64,000 nt of DNA from Chionis minor (lineage: Eukaryota; Chordata; Aves; Charadriiformes; Chionididae). Every line of letters starts with the position of its first letter. The first letter of the stretch is position 1. The stretch spans positions 186,001 through 250,000 of the forward strand of contig VZSF01009117.1 of NCBI GenBank assembly GCA_013398295.1, written 5' to 3'. Made by a program: the position numbers and the translations under genes. Below are positions 26,459 to 37,790 of the stretch, piece after piece. Below the pieces are notes generated by a model. It was not told the origin of the DNA, ran no database searches, and worked only from the letters and a program-made list of their open reading frames with translations.

Positions 26459-27108
26459 AACTATCTGTTCCAAGTACAAAAAAAAAAAATTCTCTGAATT
26501 TAAATATATTTTCAAGCAATGGTTTTTGAAATAGAAGATGGCAAATTGCAATTTGGGTGGTTTTTTTCGCTTGCATTCATCATTGGAACTTGTAACAATG
26601 ACAGTGTCTTTTGGACCTTTCTGTGATCCATCTGCCTCTGTCAGGGAAGGTAACTGCTAATATCAGGGCACAACAGTCCAGTAAGAGCCCACTGTCAAAG
26701 AGCTAGTGATGCTGGTTGTAAAGGAATCCAACTGCAGTGCAGCATTCTTCCCCCATCCTTAGCTTGCAGGCAGTACATTAATGAAATGAAGAGAATTGAC
26801 AGAGACAGCTGAGAACTCAGTGTGACAACTGCTTTTAGGGCAGGCTGAGCCAAAACAATTTGATGCAAGCAATATTATGATCAATAACACCTCCTAGGCT
26901 TGCATATTCCATTATGTACAAGTCTGTGCAGCTCTACTTCCTTCCTTCTTCTTTTTTTTTTTTTTTTCAATTAAAAATATTTCAGACTACTGTTAGTGAA
27001 CAAATTTTACTGGGTATGTTTTTGGAAGAAAACTGCCAGTGCCACCCTGCTGTATCTTTTGTGCATGCTCTGTAAACTTTAACAGCAAAGGAAGCTATTT
27101 AAAGGGTC
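26459..27108. other. Non-coding spacer between the two diverged repeats
   Basis: Contains a poly-A run near 26480, a poly-T run near 26953-26967, and a stretch at about 26780-26935 with dense AATT/ATTATGATCAATA-type words that looks like conserved non-coding DNA, although that cannot be tested here. No open frame of note. Confidence 0.5.
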
Positions 27109-27171
27109 CTTCCTGGTTGTTATTACTTGTGAAGAAGTATCTGACTTATTGAAAATCAGTTATTCCTAAAT
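27109..27171 (+). repeat. Diverged local repeat, copy B (63 bp)
   Basis: Partner of 26396-26458, same orientation, 713 bp downstream, about 84% identical by hand count. Confidence 0.75.
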
Positions 27172-29239
27172 CTTGCAACATTTCTTTGCAAATCTGCAAC
27201 ACATGTTAGCTAGTCCAGTTCACTAAACTATTCACTAAACTAAGATATTAACACAGTGATAATGAAATCTCTTGGACACTTCTGTGAAAGAATAGCTACA
27301 GTAAAAGCACTAAAAATAAAAAGTTTTGTGTAGTGCTCTCAGACTAAGCAAAGTCACCGGATCAAACTGCAGCTGTGGTAAACTGAATAAATTATATCAG
27401 CACCTAGCAAAGTAAGTAGAAAGTGTTATGCAATGTCACATTGCAAAATGCAAACTCTTACCTATTTGGCAACCATCCCCACAGAATACATTTATTTTCA
27501 ACATCACTGTTTTAGCAAAGCACCTTTTTATCGAATGTCAGCTTTAACATAGTGCTGCTTATTATATTTTGGGTACATCAGCAGTTCTGGTAAAGTCAAA
27601 ACAACTCAGGAAGACAATATAATTCCGGAAAATTTAGGGGGACACACCCTATTTTTGGATGGAGTCAACTGTTTACCACACACAGTATGTTATTTTAAAT
27701 TTCAAATTCACTGAAATATAAAAAAAGGACATTTCAAATGAAAATTTTCTTACTTAAGGAAATGGCCAAATGTTTACACTTTCTTAAAAATCTTCCCCTA
27801 TGTCCATTGGAAGAACATCTTGTTGACAGTGAGATGCATTCGACAGCCGTTTCAATGTTGCACCATGTACACAGTTGACCAAAAAGACTCATGTCATAAA
27901 CAGAGTTTGATGCATAGACTCTCTACTTCATTTGTCCTTTATCTTTCTTTAGGTGAGCCTGGAATTCTTTCCATACGTAATCAACCACAGTTGGTAAGAT
28001 ATATTGGTAAATAAAATAGTTTTCTGATCTGCTGTAAATGCATTCAGTTTCATACTTATTTTCCTCTCAGTAAGTTATAATAGAACAGACTCTATTCTTT
28101 CTTGCTATGTAGCTCAGTTACTGGATCATGCAGGCAAAAAAACCCTACTGAGATTAGTCAATTTTATAATCTATTTTAGGCTTAGATATGTAATGGAAAG
28201 TTGTCATGGAAATCGATAATTAACCTGTTTGTGTTTGACCTGAGTATATCAACTGAAAAAGGTATAGCAAAGCAAAGAAATCTTTTACAGTTCTAGTACT
28301 GAAGGGGAAGCAGCAAAAAGTCATACATCTAAAAATGACATAAGCAGCTTAGAGATTTTTTTCTGGCTTTACAAGTCTTTGTAAGGACAAAAGAAATCAT
28401 TACTTTTTTAATCTTAGAACTGCATTTTAAATGGCAACCAGCAATCAATGAAATATCTTACATTGAGTCCATGCCAGGTTAGAAACCTGCATTCTAATGC
28501 AGATTATAGGATCTTTAAAGCAGAGACATTGTCATAGCTCTAGTCTGAAAATAATATCCATAGCAGCTGACCCATAGATCTGAATAAATTATAATCCCTT
28601 TATCCAAGTTTCTTTGCTGATCTTCATCAACAATTATTTTATCTTAAAAATAAAGAAACCTGATTGCTCTTCTCTCAATTCCCTGATGGGAAAAGACAGG
28701 TTTACCTACTTTATTTTAATTATTAAAGGATAGTTCATATGAATATTAGTACAACTCTGATAAAAGCAATAGCAGCCTGTCTATGGTGACTTTGTCTGTT
28801 AGATTTCCTGGTTACAGGATATATAGATTGCTGATGTCTTCATTCTTTAATGGACAGGAAAATATAAACCAATTTTTCCTCTTTTCAGCTTCCCTGAAGT
28901 ATCTAGAGACGTTTGTGTTAAATACTAAAATAATAGCATTGGCAGTGTTTACTGTCTCTGCACTATGCACTAAAGACAAGATTGATATATTCTCAATGAT
29001 AGACCTCAAAATGTGTCTGTAAAGGAGGAGTAATTGACTTGAAATATTTTAATATGGTCCTGCAGAAAAAAAAATATCTTCAGTATTCTGCACATATAAA
29101 TGCATATTTATATGAACTATCTAGGAAACATGAAATTTTTATAACTGAAGATGACAAAAAATCAGTGGCATCTTAATTCTAAGAGAAGTCCATTTTAGAA
29201 AGAAATAAAGATTGTTTGGTAAACCATGTATGTTTCAGA

Positions 29240-29268
29240 CACATACATACATACATATATATATATGT
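29240..29268. repeat. (CATA)n/(TA)n microsatellite
   Basis: ACATACATACATACATA runs into ATATATATATAT. Ordinary compound simple repeat. Confidence 0.85.
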
Positions 29269-31290
29269 CATTTGGTATAGCCCATACCTATAAATCAAGA
29301 ACACACATCCTAACAGTGGAGAAGAAGAATGAGTGCTCTGAAACTCACTGATAAGTATTTAAGGGTGGATAACCAAGTGATTGTTGCTTACAGTATAATG
29401 AAGCGATTGAAAAACCAACTTGATCTCTGGTGTACGTCAGTAAATAGAAGATCTACTGAAATTCCAGGGAAAATATGACCTGTATAAAGCTATCTGCAAG
29501 ATCAACTTGCAAGATCTACAACAGTAGAGTCATTTCTGCAGCTGCACCTTATAAGGTGCTGAAGCACTAGAAATAGCCCAAGAAAGGCCTATGGGGATAA
29601 TCTGAGGTAGAGGAAACTTGTTACATAGTGAAATACTTAGAAACTCCTCCTTTTTTTCCTCTAATGAGAAAGTGATTTTGATCTACAGGTACATGGTTTG
29701 GGGACAAACACTACTAAAAAAAAGGTCTTTTAAACCAGGTGATAAGTTCATAAGGGTAAATAAGTACAAGCTGAATATGAGAAAACTGGAGGTAAAAATG
29801 ATGTCATTCTTATTTTGACGTAGATAATTTCAGCCTCTTCTGACTTCAGCATCAGTTAGCATTGATCTCCATTTGATTAATTTCTTCGAAAATCTCTGAA
29901 AAGTTTTAACAGGCTTCTCCTCATTTTTTTCTATTCATTATTTGTCACTTAGTTAAAAAAATTATACTTTCTTAGACCCTTCTGCATTCAATTAGATATT
30001 ATACTGGATTGTTTCTGTCACAGGATGTAATTTAGATTTTAATAGTTAATATTTTTCTCATCTAGTATACTTTGGATGAGTTAAGCATCATTGGATTGTA
30101 ATTTCTGTGATTACACATCTCTATCTTATTTTTTCCTTAATCGGCTCGTATTACATTTATCACCTAGACTGTAAAGAGCAGCTTGTCCTGCAGAAAATGC
30201 CAGGCCCTTCAAGAAATAGCCACAAATGTCAGACTTGAAATTTGGATCTCAGTATGAACTTTTCTGCAGCTCAGAATTGTTTGGAAGATGATGTGGTTTA
30301 ATTCATCATTAGCAAAAATATCACTCCGGAGCTAGAAAATTATCAATAAAGATGACAGAAGACGGCTGTGGTATGGGACATACAGTATTCTGGAAGAGGC
30401 AAAATGCTATTTACATACAACAATACAGATTTTAGAAGGGGTTTGGTCTCATAAAAAGGATAAATATGGTTTAGTACAGTTCTTCCTTTTCTCACCAAAG
30501 CCCAAAACTGACAACATTCTGAAAGAGTGGAGTCTTTCTGCAGTGGGCAGGTTGGCGAGTCCAGCAGCCAATATCCTATCACCCTCTCAGCTTCTCATTG
30601 ACTACAAACAGCTATCTGGAGAATTCACAGCTTGTGATTCCCAACAGGATAGAAGGCTGACTGAGTAAATGGCAAAGATATAAATACATACTTCTCCTAG
30701 GAGTCATCATGAAGTCTGACCCTAATGGATCACTTACGCAACCGTTGATATTAAATACTCTCCCCAGTGGTGTCTGTCAGGCACGTTAACATATACCCAA
30801 ACTAAACATTGATTTCTAACCAGAAAGGATTTAAAATTTTAAATGTCATCATTTTGTGGAACTCCACATGTTGGCAACAATCACAGCTAGACAGCTACTC
30901 CCATCCCAACGCACAACTATACAGAATATTATACAGTGTCTTTAAATGTAACTAAGTTTTGCTAAAAATGTGATGTCTGTATTTGACTTTCTTCTCTGAT
31001 GATCAGCATTGGCTTCCAATGTGATCCATTGAACGAAGTGATGTCTCACCACAGAATAATGACAGTGGGATGGGCTTTTCTATTAGGTTCATAGTATGAA
31101 CAACACAAACATGAACAACACTTTACTGTGAACTATTTTGACAGAAAAATTTGAAAGATAAGTCATTTTCCTAGTAAGATTGGGAAGGGCCTGGAATGAC
31201 TTTTTGTGTGATCCATAAAAACTGTGAAGAAAGAATGCAATGTTTTAAGTTAGCAATAAAATGCTCTACATGGATATTCCTTCCTAAGTA

Positions 31291-31342
31291 ATTTCCCCAG
31301 CAAAATAATAATAATAGGAAAAAAAAAAATTGCTGGGGAAAT
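31291..31342. repeat. Inverted repeat, 13-bp perfect arms, 26-nt loop
   Basis: ATTTCCCCAGCAA (31291-31303) is exactly complementary to TTGCTGGGGAAAT (31330-31342). The loop is (AAT)n followed by an A-run. Outside the arms, TTCCT on the left and AAGGA on the right can pair again across a small indel, so the stem may extend to about 20 pairs. If transcribed it would fold as a hairpin; no promoter or known small RNA is recognised. Confidence 0.8.
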
Positions 31343-32270
31343 AAGGAAAGTAAATGAAACCTTCATTTGAAAGTCAAAACAGTTTTCCACAGGATAGTTG
31401 ATCATGCAGTGTTGTAACATAGCTCTGTCATATAAACAGTAATTTTCTTCATATTCACTTTGAACAAGATTATCTGCTTAATACAACTGTTTCAAAGATT
31501 TGGAGGTAAAAATACTGGATCAACGTTTGGGCAGCAAGTCCTTCACCTATCTCCACCTGTATCCCTGTGATACTCATGCTTCTCCATCACCATATGAAGG
31601 CAGAGAAAAATGGCAGAATAATGCTGGTTTTACTTATCTTAACACTCTTCTTACTGTTACCTCTAGGAAAACCAAAATACCCCCTCTTTATGGTGTACTC
31701 TAAATACCTTCCCTATTTCTCAGAATGTTTCCAGTGTTAAGTACTGTCACCTCCACACTTCTAGAACTCAGGAAAAAAAAATTGCAGATCGTGAGCTGTG
31801 CCTTGAAATCATGATATTAAAAAGAATTTGTTTTCTTTTTTTTTTCACCTTTTTTTTTTCTTAAATTTAATGCTAAAGAACTACAGATGTAGCTAAATCA
31901 TTGCTATTTCCTAAATTGGCTAATGAGAAATTATGTATTTGGGAGGATCTTTTCCATATCCGTTTGTTCACATGTACCAAAAAAACCCAACAAAAAAGGT
32001 TCTCCTGAATTATTTTGCTGTTAACTTATTTATTATTTAAGTTTACCTCAAATCTCTATCTTTTGCACTGCTCTAATCAGTGAAAATTGGGTAAATCCTT
32101 ACTTAAAAAAGCATATTTCCTAATGTAACACATTTTTAAAGCTTGAGAAATGTGCAGAAATACACCCTAACTACATATTTCATACTAATTCTCTCTTTTC
32201 ATTCATATTTTTCATTCATACTTTTTATGATTGCTAATAAATCCTATCTCTCATGGTGAACAGGTATAAT

Positions 32271-32302
32271 TTATTATCTTATAATAAATTATAAGATAAT
32301 AA
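32271..32302. repeat. Inverted repeat, 15-bp perfect arms, 2-nt spacer
   Basis: TTATTATCTTATAAT and ATTATAAGATAATAA are perfect complements separated only by AA. The arms are pure A/T apart from one C and one G. A long AT-rich palindrome like this is a cruciform-prone site. Confidence 0.9.
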
Positions 32303-32482
32303 CACTTCAAAATTTTCTTTATAGGACAACCTGGCCCTCATTCATTTCCTAGTGCAGAGGTTGCTTTAGCAGTTATTTAAAGGTTAGTCCACAAGTGATA
32401 ATATACTGGTGCTTGAGCCTTGTTGATTTTGTTTTTAATTTTAGTTAATAAGTGGTAACATCTATGAAAAAATTGTTACTGA

Positions 32483-32656
32483 AAGAAGAATTTATTCTTT
32501 GCCACCCTGAGTTCTTCTATCATTCCAAGAGTTAAAAGTGTCTACTGTGAAGATTTCCTGGAAAACTGCTGGGAAGGCTTGAAGAAAGACAGGCAGATGT
32601 GTGAGATGAAAGCAGTGATGAACGTACAGCTGGAAATGAGACAAGTTTACCCTTAA
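32483..32656 (+). other. Unidentified 57-codon open frame with coding-like composition
   Basis: The frame opens after a TGA at 32480-32482 and ends with TAA at 32654-32656. Its second half (about 32537-32640) is rich in E, K, M, C and W codons (for example C-E-D-F-L-E-N-C-W-E-G-L-K-K-D-R), unlike the F/L/S-rich chance frames elsewhere. A pyrimidine-rich tract ending CCACCCTGAG just upstream could be a splice acceptor, but there is no good donor after it. I do not recognise a family. It may be a decayed exon, a retrocopy fragment or chance. Confidence 0.2.
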
Positions 32657-35229
32657 GTAACTTGGAAATAAAACTTGATATGGTACAGAAAGAGCAGCCT
32701 TTCGCATCAGTCTGAGCTCTGACATTCTGTTGAGGATAGTGCCTTTAAAGGGATGAGTCAGACAGGTACAAGACTGTAGTTTGTAGGTGGTTTGCTGTAA
32801 TATATGCAGAACAGGATTCAAGATTTCCTTATTTCTGTCATACCTCAGAAAAAAAAAAAAATCCCAAACAAAAAAAACCAAAACCAAAAGCAAAATCGAC
32901 TTGCTACAACTGTGTAGATACATTTTAAATATTATTTTTTTGTGTAAGAGACTGTAATAGCTGCTACAGAACCACTATGAAACTGCACAGAGGAAAACAG
33001 GTTTGCCCTATGAAACAAACTCATTACACAGCATGCAGAAAAGTCCAAGACCCGCTAGATGAGTTATATATAACACAGCACTTGAAGAATTTATCTTTAA
33101 ATAAAGACAGCATGAATATATAAACCAGTGACTGAGTACCAAAATTTTCATTAGATCTAAGTTTCCTTTGAATTTTAAACAGAAAATAAACCAACAACTC
33201 ATGAACGGAGAGCACAGCTAGAAACGAATTATGGGGTGATAGCACTGATGGTGAAAAATAACCACTTGGTATCTTTTCTGAAAACAAAAGAAAATAAACA
33301 CTAGTAGCAGGAATTAATAAAATAGATAAAGGAAATAGATGTGATGCTTTAGTAAGAACAAGTCCAATCACATTTATATTTTATAAAGAAACAAGTATTA
33401 ATTTGTCTCTTGCATTTAAGTAGTTGCAGCACTTGAGTTTTTGCCACTCATATAATAGCTAAACAAGAATGTCAACTATTTGAAGACGAGTTATTTTTTT
33501 CTAAGAACTAAGTGACTGGATAGTTTTAAACCTCTAATAACACATTTGTCACACACTAATTTGGCAGAGGCTCTAGTTTATCACTACTTGTATGGTGGAA
33601 GCACCAAATCTGAACTGCAGCTACTAAACAGCATTCCCAAATAAATATCCAGACTAATTTTTGTGTTATGGTACTATTTATGACCCAAACCTTTAGTCTG
33701 AGATAAAGTGTTGCCCTGATGACTGCTTTCACAAGATTGTCTTTTAATTGATTCACTACATCTCCACCTCCTCCCTTCACCCCTGCTAGGTCTGCTACCT
33801 CATGGTGTCCTCCCACTTGTCTCCTAGATTTGGGGAAGGAAACTGCCTCTTCCTGCCAGCTCAAGCACGGTGCGTACTACCAGCTTCCTGTCTTATATCC
33901 TATCATTAGCATCAGTGTGTCTTGCTAGAAAGACTTATCTGACTGACTCCCAAGTCAGTGGTCTGTCTTCAAGGATAGTCTCACCCAGAGCTACTTGTTC
34001 CATTCATAAGCAAATGAACCTACCCAGAAAGCACTGTATTTCATTTTCCTTTTTGTTCTTAGGTATTTGCTGGACAAACAAGAGTTTTTATAGTTGAGTT
34101 GGACAAGTAGATACAGAATATATCCAGGCAATGTTTGTTGTGTTCTTTTCTTCAAAGAGCTGGAATTTGATGATTTGTTTACACAGCTTGGGCTACATAA
34201 AGCAGCCAGATTATGCACACAGCATTATTTCTGACCCTTCATTTCCCTTTAATCCTAAAATGCAATTTGTTCCATGAGTGTCCTGATAGATGGTGGAGGA
34301 GAAAACACTTCAGAGAGAACAAGGGATACCTGGGCAACTTAAGAATGCATTTTATTTTGCATCCTCTTTTGCATGTAAAAAACCCCATAGCTTTAAAGAT
34401 AATCAACCATTTAGGGACGTAAAGGTTGTTTCAGAAAAGGGAGGGAACAAGTATTAATCAGCTATATAATACATTTTGTATTGACATTTGTCTTACTTAC
34501 ACATACAGGAGAATCTTTCAGGCCAAAGTATGAATAGTCAGCTGTTTTTATCTCTCTTTTCAGCAGCTGCAAAATGCAAGAGAATTTTTTTTCTTTTCTT
34601 TTCTTTCTGTATAAAACTCTGGGCTATGTTTTTAGTAGATACAGATAGGCACCACAGCCTTAAATTTTAATGGAGAGGACAGATTTCTGAATCTGAACCA
34701 CTATTTTTTGTGTAAATCCTGCCCATGAATTGATCCTCAAAAGTTAATTTTCCATAGGATTTTGGCAAGTCCAAAGCATTGTATTGGGTCTTGATTATCT
34801 ATTCCATTCCCTTCAAAAATACTTATACATATTGAAGAATTTCCCTTGAGAAAATTTTAAGTAAAAAAAAGCTTTTTTTTTTTTCTGTTACTGAACAGTG
34901 ACAAATATATAAAACCATAAACACAGCTGGTGGTATAAATGTTCCCTTTTTAATGCTACTAAATGGATTTGAGATAGAAGTAATTCTACTGTATGAAATA
35001 TTTCCCAAAAAATTAACAAGTATTTAAGTATATTTACAAACATGTAAATGCACACTAAAAGCGTACGCACACCTTTTTCAATTGCTCAAGTAGGATATCT
35101 ATGGCACTAATACTATTTCTTAATAATGATATTTAAGTCAAATTTTATTTTGTTTGACACTGTACAAATATGGAGAAAATGACAGCTCCCAACAACAACA
35201 AGAAAATAATTAAAAATACAATATTATTG

Positions 35230-35327
35230 GTCTAGTAGGAGGTGTCCTTGCCCATGGCAAGGGGAGTTGGAACTAGATAATCTTTAAGGTCCCTTCCAAC
35301 CTAAGCCATCCTATGATTCTATGATTA
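35230..35327 (+). mobile_element. CR1 retrotransposon, 3' tail only
   Basis: About 98 bp: TCTAGTAGGAGGTGTCC, then GGAACTAGATAATCTTTAAG, then GGTCCCTTCCAACC, ending in two ATTCTATGAT-type units. This is the extreme 3' end of an avian CR1, 5'-truncated so that no ORF2 sequence remains. Confidence 0.95.
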
Positions 35328-35722
35328 TGTTTTTTAAGTTATTCAAGATTCTTGCTGGCTTTTAAAAGACATTATCAGTCTCCGGATTGTCGTGAAACTT
35401 TGGTTTTAGTTTTACTCATTTTTTTAATAGAAATATTAGCTAGTCTTGAAAGTGATGACATATTCATGCAGTAAAGGTTAGTAAACTCACTCTGTTCACA
35501 GCTCATTTACAACTGCCATGTATTTACATAAAACATTGAAATAAAGTAAGCACAAATGCGTTTATTTATTTGGATATGATGCTCAACCAGTATAACTACA
35601 GAAAGATATATGTGCTCAATACAGAATGAATATTATTAAGTATTGTCCATATATTTTTCCTACTTTAAAACCTTATTCTTTAACTTTGGGATTACTATAT
35701 GTATCCATTTTTAAAAATCCAA

Positions 35723-35760
35723 ACATATATACATATGTACATATATATACATGGATATAC
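35723..35760. repeat. TA/CA-rich simple repeat
   Basis: Interrupted ACATATATACATATGTACATA-type units. Degraded dinucleotide repeat. Confidence 0.75.
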
Positions 35761-36640
35761 AGGGTAAGAGTCATAGCAGTTCTGTGCTGTGAAAAGGTTT
35801 CTCATGAAAAAACAAGAATTGCTTCAAGGGATTTACAGCTCTAATTCTGCCTTTATGTTAGTTACACCCAGTATGTTGTTTCTTTCAGAGCTGACACCTG
35901 CAACAGTTTTACATCAATTGTTATATAATTAATGTGTCAGACTTGGCCTTCAGGATTACTGAGAGATCTACCTATTCGGTCTCTACTTACTTTGCAAAAT
36001 GGAGTTGTTTGAACCTGAAATCAGCTGTGTTTAAACATCCTGTGTTTAATGAGAGAAAGCCTACATCTGAAATGAATCCTAACAAAGTGATTGTTAAAGT
36101 CAAGGAATACAATTGCAAAGTTGTAATTCAGAACAAATATATCCAGTGACCTACAAAATTTTTATATTTTTAAATAGGGCTTTATTAGAAAAACATGACT
36201 GGTGCGAAAACTCATTTTCTAACACACTAGTGAGGGAAAGTAGGAAGTTTAGTGTTAGGTAGTCAGTGTTGCAATCTTGTTCTTAATTACCATAAATCAA
36301 AATTTATTTTACCTCACCCTCCCACAATTATTTCTATGAACAAAGCCACAACTTTTTTGTATTTTTGTATTTTGCAAAATATGGTTTTAGTTAAATATTG
36401 CAAAAATTAAAGCTATGCTCATATTTTTCATTGTGACATGGATTTCACTTGAACCTTTTCATGCCTTCTTGCACAAAATACAAATAAAATAGTGAATTCA
36501 TCTTTATGAGACTGTGAAGACAATTCACTTACAATAAAATAGAGCAATTTCATTTCTCTTTTACAAATAAATGCAGAATGTGTTGGATTTAATACTGCCA
36601 TTTCACTTAACTCTCTACTTCACCTCTCTAACTAAAAAAA

Positions 36641-36676
36641 AGTATATATATATTTCTTTCTGTGTGTGTGTGTATA
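36641..36676. repeat. (TA)n ... (TG)n microsatellite
   Basis: A short TATATATA run, a TTTCTTTC spacer and a TGTGTGTGTGTGT run. Confidence 0.85.
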
Positions 36677-37379
36677 AACATGTTCACTGCCTAAATTAAA
36701 CCTGAAGGAAGAAAACTAAACCAGAATACAATAAATTATCAAAGAAAGGACTAATGCATAGAAAGTGAACTTATCCTCACACATCAACATAGGTTCTCTT
36801 AGCTATACCTAGATGTCAAACTAGTTTTCCATTGAATAAATTTGTATATAACTAAAAAGAAATAGAAGTACCTATTAACAGAGTAAAGAACTACAATAAT
36901 AACATGCATGAGGAGAGCATTGCATCGTATTTTTTTTCTCCCTCTAAGCTTCAGGTATCTGTGTGTGTCCAGGATGTGTCTTTACTTTCTCCCCTCACCA
37001 TCCTCTACTTCCCTGAGTGGGTATAACAGCCCTGGAACCCCACACAATGCAGTATAAGCATATATACTAATGGTGACATATAACCTCTCACTGAAAATCA
37101 CTTGATACCTGTGGACGGAAGGGAGGCAAATGGAGATGCTAGCTTTATAAAAAGGTTCCAAAAGATTTAAGGCAGTTCAGACTTGTTAACAGGTATTATA
37201 AAGTATAAATAAAAGAGAAAGAAGAAGAAAAAAAGAAAAAATAATTGTGGACATCTGGGTGAATACTGTTTACTTGGGAAGGGACACCAGTCCTCCCTTT
37301 TATAGATGCCATTGTTGCAAGACTTTTGGAGTCACCTGACTTTTCAACACATTTGGATAAGAGTGGCCAAGTTCTTGCA

Positions 37380-37790
37380 TTTTCCTTGGATTTCCAAAAG
37401 GTTTTTGGTAAAGTTCCTTACCTCGGGCTTTTAAGAAAACTAAGCAGCTGCTGCATGGACCATTTAAAGATATAAATTAAGAGTGTGGGAGTAAATAGTT
37501 ATTTCACACAACGGAGAGTGGTCACCAATGGAATTCCTCCAGAGCCTCTGCTCGAACCAATTCTGGTACCTGTGTTGTCTGACATACTCATAAATAACCT
37601 GGACAAGAGGTAAGCAGTAAGGTGAGCTAGTTTGCTGACAAAGTTATTTAAGACAGTAAGGACAACTGCAAAAGAATTGCTGAAGGATCTTAGGGGCCCA
37701 AATAATGGAATGACAAAATTAGAAGTGAAAGTCATTATAGATTAATATGAAGTTGCACATGGAGAAAAATAAATCTAGTTTCACAAATAA
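37380..37790 (+). mobile_element. Ancient CR1-clade LINE, reverse-transcriptase remnant
   Basis: Decayed reverse-transcriptase blocks occur in the right order. Near 37388-37450 the sequence reads L-D-F-Q-K-V-F-G-K-V-P-Y-L, matching the 'DF.KAFD.VPH' motif region. Near 37541-37605 there is a PEPLLEPILVPVLSDILINNLD-like block, matching 'PQGS.LGP.LF.I.INDL'. Near 37633-37690 TTTGCTGAC..AAAGTTATTTAAGACAGT matches 'FADDTKLF' with a few bases deleted. AAGTTGCACATGGAGAAAAATAA (37750 on) matches the 'KVMHIG' block. Its wording is closer to CR1 families I associate with turtles and crocodilians than to the younger avian copies in this window. No open frame survives. Confidence 0.8.

Larger units (their letters stand above)
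27172..35229. other. Long non-coding stretch with small structural motifs
   Basis: No identifiable gene. It holds a (CATA)n-(TA)n microsatellite at 29240-29268, two inverted repeats and one coding-looking ORF, all listed separately. The longest open frame, 32492-32923 on the minus strand (143 codons), opens with a phenylalanine-rich run translated from an A-rich stretch and shows no domain. Confidence 0.6.
35328..37379. other. Non-coding stretch, no gene seen
   Basis: Two simple-sequence patches (35723-35760 and 36641-36676) and a purine-rich A/G run near 37206-37245. A CTCTAATTCTGCC...GTTACACCCAG segment near 35838-35870 resembles an old amniote repeat, but too weakly to call. Confidence 0.6.

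Noticed and set aside
32492..32923. 143-codon minus-strand open frame, the longest outside CR1
   Set aside because: The N-terminus is a phenylalanine/leucine-rich translation of an A-rich low-complexity tract, with no domain and no splice or promoter context. It fits a chance frame.
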